A stretch of DNA of 64,000 bases from Hetaerina americana (Eukaryota > Arthropoda > Insecta > Odonata > Calopterygidae), in NCBI GenBank assembly GCA_022747635.1, contig JAKTNV010000765.1, forward strand, positions 1 to 64,000, given 5' to 3'. The position numbers and the translations under genes were made by a program. Each line of letters starts with the position of its first letter. Within the stretch, counting starts at the first letter, position 1. A model generated the notes under the pieces. It did not search any database. It worked only from the letters and a program-made list of their open reading frames with translations, and was not told where the DNA came from. This document shows, one piece after another, positions 55,086-64,000 of the stretch.

Positions 55086-58000
55086 ATTCACATATGTTAG
55101 ACTTGTTTCAATTTAGATAGACACACTTGAAGTGAATTAGGCAGGGGGGGGGAATTGGCACTTTTCATTGGTTAATTGAGAGTAGTAAATCATTCGAAAA
55201 ATGGAACGAAAGCCTTAGAAACGCCCAAAACATTGATTCCTCAAACAAAAGAATGCCGTTATACGAATAATTAATGGATATTTTTCCTTTTTGTCATAAA
55301 CAAATAAACTTTTAACAAAGCATTTTTTGTCGTTTTTATCGATTTTGACAGGGCTTCATAGGTCTCTTTTGGTTTTATTGTCGACAATGAACAACAATCA
55401 AGACCAAGGATTCACATATGTTAGACTTGTTTCAATTTAGAAAGACACACTTGAAGTGAATTAGGCAGGGGGGGGGGAATTGGCACTTTTCATTGGTTAA
55501 TTGAGAGAAGTAAAACTTTCAAAAAATGGAACGAAAGCCTTAGAAACGCCCAAAACATTGATTCTTAAAACAAAAGAATGCCGTTTTACGCAATATTAAT
55601 GGATACTTTTCCTCTTTGTCATAAACAAAAAAACTTTAAACAAAGCATTTTTTGATGTTTTTCTCGATTTTGACAGGGCTTCATAGGTCTCTTTTGATTT
55701 TATTGTCGACAATGAACAACAATCAAGACCAAGGATTCACATATGTTAGACTTGTTTCAATTTAGAAAGACACACTTGAAGTGAATTAGGCAGGGGTGGG
55801 GGAATTGGCACTTTTCATTGGTTAATTGAGAGTAGTAAATCATTCGAAAAATGGAACGAAAGCCTTAGAAACGCCCAAAACATTGATTCCTCAAACAAAA
55901 GAATGCCGTTATACGCAATATTAATGGATACTTTTCCTCTTTGTCATAAACAAAAAAACTTTAAACAAAGCATTTTTTGATGTTTTTCTCGATTTTGACA
56001 GGGCTTCATAGGTCTCTTTTGATTTTATTGTCGACAATGAACAACAATCAAGACCAAGGATTCACATATGTTAGACTTGTTTCAATTTAGAAAGACACAC
56101 TTGAAGTGAATTAGGCAGGGGTGGGGGAATTGGCACTTTTCATTGGTTAATTGAGAGTAGTAAATCATTCGAAAAATGGAACGAAAGCCTTAGAAACGCC
56201 CAAAACATTGATTCCTCAAACAAAAGAATGCCGTTATACGCAATATTAATGGATACTTTTCCTCTTTGTCATACACAAAAAAACTTTAAACAAAGCATTT
56301 TTTGTTGTTTTTATCGATTTTGACAGGGCTTCATAGGTCTCTTTTGGTTTTATTGTCGACAATGAACAACAATCAAGACCAAGGATTCACATATGTTAGA
56401 CTTGTTTCAATTTAGAAAGACACACTTGAAGTGAATTAGGCAGGGGTGGGGGAATTGGCACTTTTCATTTGTTAATTGAGAGTAGTAAATCATTCGAAAA
56501 ATGGAACGAAAGCCTTAGAAACGCCCAAAACATTGATTCCTCAAACAAAAGAATGCCGTTATACGCAATATTAATGGATACTTTTCCTCTTTGTCATAAT
56601 CAAAAAAACTTTAAACAAAGCATTTTTTGTTGTTTTTATCGATTTTGACAGGGCTTCATAGGTCTCTTTTGGTTTTATTGTCGACAATGAACAACAATCA
56701 AGACCAAGGATTCACATATGTTAGACTTGTTTCAATTTAGAAAGACACACTTGAAGTGAATTAGGCAGGGGTGGGGGAATTGGCACTTTTCATTTGTTAA
56801 TTTAGAGTAGTAAATCATTCGAAAAATGGAACGAAAGCCTTAGAAACGCCCAAAACATTGATTCCTCAAACAAAAGAATGCCGTTATACGCAATATTAAT
56901 GGATACTTTTCCTCTTTGTCATAATCAAAAAAACTTTAAACAAAGCATTTTTTGTTGTTTTTATCGATTTTGACAGGGCTTCATAGGTCTCTTTTGGTTT
57001 TATTGTCGACAATGAACAACAATCAAGACCAAGGATTCACATATGTTAGACTTGTTTCAATTTAGAAAGACACACTTGAAGTGAATTAGGCAGGGGTGGG
57101 GGAATTGGAACTTTTCATTGGTTAATTGAGAGTAGTAAATCATTCGAAAAATGGAACGAAAGCCTTAGAAACGCCCAAAACATTGATTCCTCAAACAAAA
57201 GAATGCCGTTATACGCAATATTAATGGATACTTTTCCTCTTTGTCATAAACAAAAAAACTTTAAACAAAGCATTTTTTGTTGTTTTTATCGATTTTGACA
57301 GGGCTTCATAGGTCTCTTTTGGTTTTATTGTCGACAATGAACAACAATCAAGACCAAGGATTCACATATGTTAGACTTGTTTCAATTTAGAAAGACACAC
57401 TTGAAGTGAATTAGGCAGGGGTGGGGGAATTGGAACTTTTCATTGGTTAATTGAGAGTAGTAAATCATTCGAAAAATGGAACGAAAGCCTTAGAAACGCC
57501 CAAAACATTGATTCCACAAACAAAAGAATGCCGTTATACGCAATATTAATGGATATTTTCCTCTTTGTCATAAACAAAAAAACTTTAAACAAAGCATTTT
57601 TTGTTGTTTTTATCGATTTTGACAGGGCTTCATAGGTCTCTTTTGGTTTTATTGTCGACAATGAACAACAATCAAGACCAAGGATTCACATATGTTAGAC
57701 TTGTTTCAATTTAGAAAGACACACTTGAAGTGAATTAGGCAGGGGGGGGGAATTGGCACTTTTCATTGGTTAATTGAGAGTAGTAAATCATTCGAAAAAT
57801 GGAACAAAAGCCTAAGAAACGCCCAAAACATTGATTCCTCAAATAAAAGAATGCCGTTATACGCAATATTAATGGATACTTTTCCTCTTTGTCATAATCA
57901 AAAAAACTTTAAACAAAGCATTTTTTGTTGTTTTTATCGATTTTGACAGGGCTTCATAGGTCTCTTTTGGTTTTATTGTCGACAATGAACAACAATCAAG

Positions 58001-61000
58001 ACCAAGGATTCACATATGTTAGACTTGTTTCAATTTAGAAAGACACACTTGAAGTGAATTAGGCAGGGGTGGGGGAATTGGAACTTTTCATTGGTTAATT
58101 GAGAGTAGTAAATCATTCGAAAAATGGAACGAAAGCCTTAGAAACGCCCAAAACATTGATTCCACAAACAAAAGAATGCCGTTATACGCAATATTAATGG
58201 ATACTTTTCCTCTTTGTCATAAACAAAAAAACTTTAAACAAAGCATTTTTTGTTGTTTTTATCGATTTTGACAGGGCTTCATAGGTCTCTTTTGGTTTTA
58301 TTGTCGAAAATGAACAACAATCAAGACCAAGGATTCACATATGTTAGACTTGTTTCAATTTAGAAAGACACACTTGAAGTGAATTAGGCAGGGGTGGGGG
58401 AATTGGAACTTTTCATTGGTTAATTGAGAGTAGTAAATCATTCGAAAAATGGAACGAAAGCCTTAGAAACGCCCAAAACATTGATTCCACAAACAAAAGA
58501 ATGCCGTTATACGCAATATTAATGGATACTTTTCCTCTTTGTCATAAACAAAAAAACTTTAAACAAAGCATTTTTTGTTGTTTTTATCGATTTTGACAGG
58601 GCTTCATAGGTCTCTTTTGGTTTTATTGTCGACAATGAACAACAATCAAGACCAAGGATTCACATATGTTAGACTTGTTTCAATTTAGAAAGACACACTT
58701 GAAGTGAATTAGGCAGGGGTGGGGGAATTGGCACTTTTCATTGGTTAATTGAGAGTAGTAAATCATTCGAAAAATGGAACGAAAGCCTTTGAAACGCCCA
58801 AAACATTGATTCCACAAACAAAAGAATGCCGTTATACGCAATATTAATGGATACTTTTCCTCTTTGTCATAAACAAAAAAACTTTAAACAAAGCATTTTT
58901 TGTTGTTTTTATCGATTTTGACAGGGCTTCATAGGTCTCTTTTGGTTTTATTGTCGACAATGAACAACAATCAAGACCAAGGATTCACATATGTTAGACT
59001 TGTTTCAATTTAGAAAGACACACTTGAAGTGAATTAGGGAGGAGTGGGGGGAATTGGAACTTTTCATTGGTTAATTGAGAGTAGTAAATCATTCGAAAAA
59101 TGGAACGAAAGCCTTAGAAACGCCCAAAACATTGATTCCACAAACAAAAGAATGCCGTTATACGCAATATTAATGGATACTTTTCCTCTTTGTCATAAAC
59201 AAAAAGACTGTAAACAAAGCATTTTTTGTTGTTTTTATCGATTTTGACAGGGCTTCATAGGTCTCTTTTGGTTTTATTGTCGACAATGAACAACAATCAA
59301 GACCAAGGATTCACATATGTTAGACTTGTTTCAATTTAGAAAGACACACTTGAAGTGAATTAGGCAGGGGTGGGGGAATTGGCACTTTTCATTGGTTAAT
59401 TGAGAGTAGTAAATCATTCGAAAAATGGAACGAAAGCCTTAGAAACGCCCAAAACATTGATTCCACAAACAAAAGAATGCCGTTATACGCAATATTAATG
59501 GATACTTTTCCTCTTTGTCATAAACAAAAAAACTTTAAACAAAGCATTTTTTGTTGTTTTTATCGATTTTGACAGGGCTTCATAGGTCTCTTTTGGTTTT
59601 ATTGTCGACAATGAACAACAATCAAGGACCAAGGATTCACATATGTTAGACCTTGTTTCAATTTAGAAAGACACACTTGAAGTGAATTAGGCAGGGGTGG
59701 GGGAATTGGAACTTTTCATTGGTTAATTGAGAGTAGTAAATCATTCGAAAAATGGAACGAAAGCCTTAGAAACGCCCAAAACATTGATTCCACAAACAAA
59801 AGAATGCCGTTATACGCAATATTAATGGATACTTTTCCTCTTTGTCATAAACAAAAAAACTTTAAACAAAGCATTTTTTGTTGTTTTTATCGATTTTGAC
59901 ATGGCTTCATAGGTCTCTTTTGGTTTTATTGTCGACAATGAACAACAATCAAGACCAAGGATTCACATATGTTAGACTTGTTTCAATTTAGAAAGACACA
60001 CTTGAAGTGAATTAGGCAGGGGTGGGGGAATTGGAACTTTTCATTGGTTAATTGAGAGTAGTAAATCATTCGAAAAATGGAACGAAAGCCTTAGAAACGC
60101 CCAAAACATTGATTCCACAAACAAAGAATGCCGTTATACGCAATATTAATGGATACTTTTCCTCTTTGTCATAACAAAAAAAACTTTAAACAAAGCATTT
60201 TTTGTTGTTTTATCGATTTTGACAGGGCTTCATAGGTCTCTTTTGGTTTTATTGTCGACAATGAACAACAATCAAGACCAAGGATTCACATATGTTAGAC
60301 TTGTTTCAATTTAGAAAGACACACTTGAAGTGAATTAGGCAGGGGTGGGGGAATTGGAACTTTTCATTGGTTAATTGAGAGTAGTAAATCATTCGAAAAA
60401 TGGAACGATAGCCTTAGAAACGCCCAAAACATTGATTCCACAAACAAAAGAATGCCGTTATACGCAATGTTAATGGATACTTTTCCTCTTTGTCATAAAC
60501 AAAAAAACTTTAAACAAAGCATTTTTTGTTGTTTTTATCGATTTTGACAGGGCTTCATAGGTCTCTTTTGGTTTTATTGTCGACAATGAACAACAATCAA
60601 GACCAAGGATTCACATATGTTAGACTTGTTTCAATTTAGAAAGACACACTTGAAGTGAATTAGGCAGGGGTGGGGGAATTGGAACTTTTCATTGGTTAAT
60701 TGAGAGTAGTAAATCATTCGAAAAATGGAACGAAAGCCTTAGAAACGCCCAAAACATTGATTCCACAAACAAAAGAATGCCGTTATACGCAATATTAATG
60801 GATACTTTTCCTCTTTGTCATAAACAAAAAAACTTTAAACAAAGCATTTTTTGTTGTTTTTATCGATTTTGACAGGGCTTCATAGGTCTCTTTTGGTTTT
60901 ATTGTCGACAATGAACAACAATCAAGACCAGGATTCACATATGTTAGACTTGTTTCAATTTAGAAAGACACACTTGAAGTGAATTAGGCAGGGGTGGGGG

Positions 61001-64000
61001 AATTGGAACTTTTCATTGGTTAATTGAGAGTAGTAAATCATTCGAAAAATGGAACGAAAGCCTTAGAAACGCCCAAAACATTGATTCCACAAACCAAAAG
61101 AATGCCGTTATACGCAATGTTAATGGATACTTTTCCTCTTTGTCATAAACAAAAAAACTTAAACAAAGCATTTTTTTGTTGTTTTTATCGATTTTGACAG
61201 GGCTTCATAGGTCTCTTTTGGTTTTATTGTCGAAAATGAACAACAATCAAGACCAAGGATTCACATATGTTAGACTTGTTTCAATTTAGAAAGACACACT
61301 TGAAGTGAATTAGGCAGGGGTGGGGGAATTGGAACTTTTCATTGGTTAATTGAGAGTAGTAAATCATTCGAAAAATGGAACGAAAGCCTTAGAACGCCCA
61401 AAACATTGATTCCACAAACAAAAGAATGCCGTTATACGCAATATTAATGGATACTTTTCCTCTTTGTCATAAACAAAAAAACTTTTAAACAAAGCATTTT
61501 TTGTTGTTTTTATCGATTTTGACAGGGCTTCATAGGTCTCTTTTGGTTTTATTGTCGAAAATGAACAACAATTAAGACCCAAGGATTCACATATGTTACA
61601 CTTGTTTCAATTTAGAAAGACACACTTGAAGTGAATTAGGCAGGGGTGGGGGAATTGGAACTTTTCATTGGTTAATTGAGAGCAGTAAATCATTCGAAAA
61701 ATGGAACGAAAGCCTTAGAAACGCCCAAAACATTGATTCCACAAACAAAGAATGCCGTTATACGCAATATTAATGGATACTTTTCCTCTTTGTCATAAAC
61801 AAAAAACTTTAACCAAAGCATTTTTTGTTGTTTTTTATCGATTTTGACAGGGCTTCATAGGTCTCTTTTGGTTTTATTGTCGACAATGAACAACAATCAA
61901 GACCAAGGATTCACATATGTTAGACTTGTTTCAATTTAGAAAGACACACTTGAAGTGAATTAGGCAGGGGGGGGGAATTGGCACTTTTCATTGGTTAATT
62001 GAGAGTAGTAAATCATTCGAAAAATGGAACGAAAGCCTTAGAAACGCCCAAAACATTGATTCCACAAACAAAAGAATGCCGTTATACGCAATATAATGGA
62101 TACTTTTCCTCTTTGTCATAAACAAAAAAACTTAAACAAAGCATTTTTTGTTGTTTTTATCGATTTTGACAGAGCTTCATAGGTCTCTTTTGGTTTTATT
62201 GTCGACAATGAACAACAATCAAGACCAAGGATTCACATATGTTAGACTTGTTTCAATTTAGAAAGACACAGTTGAAGTGAATTAGGCAGGGGGGGGGGAA
62301 TTGGCACTTTTCATTGGTTAATTGAGAGTAGTAAATCATCGAAAAATGGAACGAAAGCCTTAGAAACGCCCAAAACATTGATTCCACAAACAAAAGAATG
62401 CCGTTATACGCAATGTTAATGGATACTTTTCCTCTTTGTCATAAACAAAAAAACTTTAAACAAAGCATTTTTTGTTGTTTTTATCGATTTTGACAGGGCT
62501 TCATAGGTCTCTTTTGGTTTTATTGTCGACAATGAACAACAATCAAGACCAAGGATTCACATATGTTAGACTTGTTTCAATTAGAAAGACACACTTGAAG
62601 TGAATTAGGCAGGGGTGGGGGAATTGGCACTTTTCATTGGTTAATTGAGAGTAGTAAATCATTCGAAAAATGGAACGAAAGCCTTAGAAACGCCCAAAAC
62701 ATTGATTCCTCAAACAAAAGAATGCCGTTATACGCAATGTTAATGGATACTTCTCCTCTTTGTCATAAACAAAAAAACTTTAAACAAAGCATTTTTTGAT
62801 GTTTTTATCGATTTTGACAGGGCTCATAGGTCTCTTTTGGTTTTATTGTCGACAAGAACAACAATCAAGACCAAGGATTCACATATGTTAGACTTGTTTC
62901 AATTTAGAAAGACACACTTGTAGTGAATTAGGCAGGGGTGGGGGAATTGGCACTTTTCATTGGTTAATTGAGAGTAGTAAATCATTCGAAAAATGGAACG
63001 AAAGCCTTAGAAACGCCCAAAACATTGATTCCTCAAACAAAAGAATGCCGTTATACGCAGTATTAATGGATACCTGTTCCTCTTTGTCATAAACAAAAAA
63101 ACTTTAAACAAAGCATTTTTTGTTGTTTTTATCGATTTTGACAGGGCTTCATAGGTCTCTTTTGGTTTTATTGTCGACAATGAACAACAATCAAGACCAA
63201 GGATTCACATATGTTAGACTTGTTTCAATTTAGAAAGACACACTTGAAGTGAATTAGGCAGGGGTGGGGGAATTGGCACTTTTCATTGGTTAATTGAGAG
63301 TAGTAAATCATTCGAAAAATGGAACGAAAGCCTTAGAAACGCCCAAAACATTGATTCCACAAACAAAAGAATGCCGTTATACGCAATATTAATGGATACT
63401 TTTCCTCTTTGTCATAAACAAAAAAACTTTAAACAAAGCATTTTTTGTTGTTTTTATCGATTTTGACAGGGCTTCATAGGTCTCTTTGGTTTTTATTGTC
63501 GAAAATGAACAACAATCAAGACCAAGGATTCACATATGTTAGACTTGTTTCAATTTAGAAGGACACACTTGAAGTGAATTAGGCAGGGGGGGGGGAATTG
63601 GCACTTTTCATTGGTTAATTGAGAGTAGTAAATCATTCGAAAAATGGAACGAAAGCCTTAGAAACGCCCCAAAACATTGATTCCACAAACAAAATAATGC
63701 CGTTATACGCAATGTTAATGGATACTTTTCCTCTTTGTCATAAACAAAAAACTTTAAACAAAGCATTTTTTGTTGTTTTTATCGATTTTGACAGGGCTTC
63801 ATAGGTCTCTTTTGGTTTTATTGTCGACAATGAACACAATCAAGACCAAGGATTCACATATGTTAGACTTGTTTCAATTAAGAAAGACACACTTGAAGTG
63901 AATTAGGCAGGGGTGGGGGAATTGGCACTTTTCATTGGTTAATTGAGAGTAGTAAATCATTCGAAAAATGGAACGAAAGCCTTAGAAACGCCCAAAACAT
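55086..64000. repeat. Satellite array, subfamily C
   Basis: About 27 head-to-tail monomers with AAGGATTCACATATG, CAATTTAGAAAGACACAC, GAAGTGAATTAGG, AGTAGTAAATCATTCGAAAA, GATTCCTCAAAC or GATTCCACAAAC, GTTATACGC, ATACTTTTCCTC and TTTTTATCGATTTTGAC. The first monomers are mixed (B/C chimeras, and one monomer near 55500-55600 with A-like AGAAGTAAAACTTTC and GATTCTTAAAAC). The T in the G-rich run is often replaced, giving runs of eight or more G. The array continues past the window edge. Confidence 0.95.

Noticed and set aside
1..64000. A CENP-B-box-like motif in the monomer
   Set aside because: No stretch fits the TTCG....A..CGGG core pattern in the monomers I read; the CATTGGTTAAT segment is only a CCAAT-like resemblance.

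Overview
The window is eukaryotic heterochromatin-like DNA: a long tandem satellite array with a roughly 325 bp, AT-rich monomer, interrupted by two near-identical Ty3/gypsy-type LTR retrotransposons. I see no host gene, tRNA, rRNA or CRISPR array. Short open frames inside the satellite are by-products of its repetition. The host is probably an animal, perhaps an arthropod: the element's primer-binding site is an 18 nt perfect complement to the 3' end of animal tRNA-Lys(CUU) as I recall it. The species cannot be told from the sequence.

Layout: 1-30.1 kb is satellite subfamily A, containing one stray subfamily B monomer near 8.2-8.4 kb, a subfamily C-like patch near 26.7 kb, and several higher-order repeats (8-mer 2570 bp; 18-mer 5850 bp; 5-mer about 1625 bp; 3-mer 975 bp). 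From 30.1 to 32.09 kb it is subfamily B. Element 1 is 32091-39850, then about 13 B monomers (39855-44096), then element 2 at 44097-51854, then more B monomers to about 55.1 kb. Subfamily C fills 55.1-64.0 kb. By length I estimate about 150 monomers in all.

Each element is about 7.76 kb: 722-724 bp LTRs with TG...CA ends, a tRNA-Lys primer site, a 0.68 kb leader, gag (716 aa, capsid region plus zinc knuckles), pol (1022 codons, -1 frame), and a 0.5 kb 3' region ending in a polypurine tract. Both have the 4 bp target duplication TGTT. Pol keeps the RT thumb/connection end, RNase H and integrase with catalytic residues, but has no recognisable protease and no RT fingers/palm with the YxDD box. 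In their place is a roughly 0.9 kb repeat-bearing spacer. The elements therefore look non-autonomous for reverse transcription.

The two elements are not independent insertions. The two left LTRs share three variants that both right LTRs lack, both sit at the same monomer position, and both have the same rare flanking variants. One insertion was copied with its satellite context as a tandem unit of about 12.0 kb. The whole window could contain assembly errors, and single-base indels are conspicuous on the right side.
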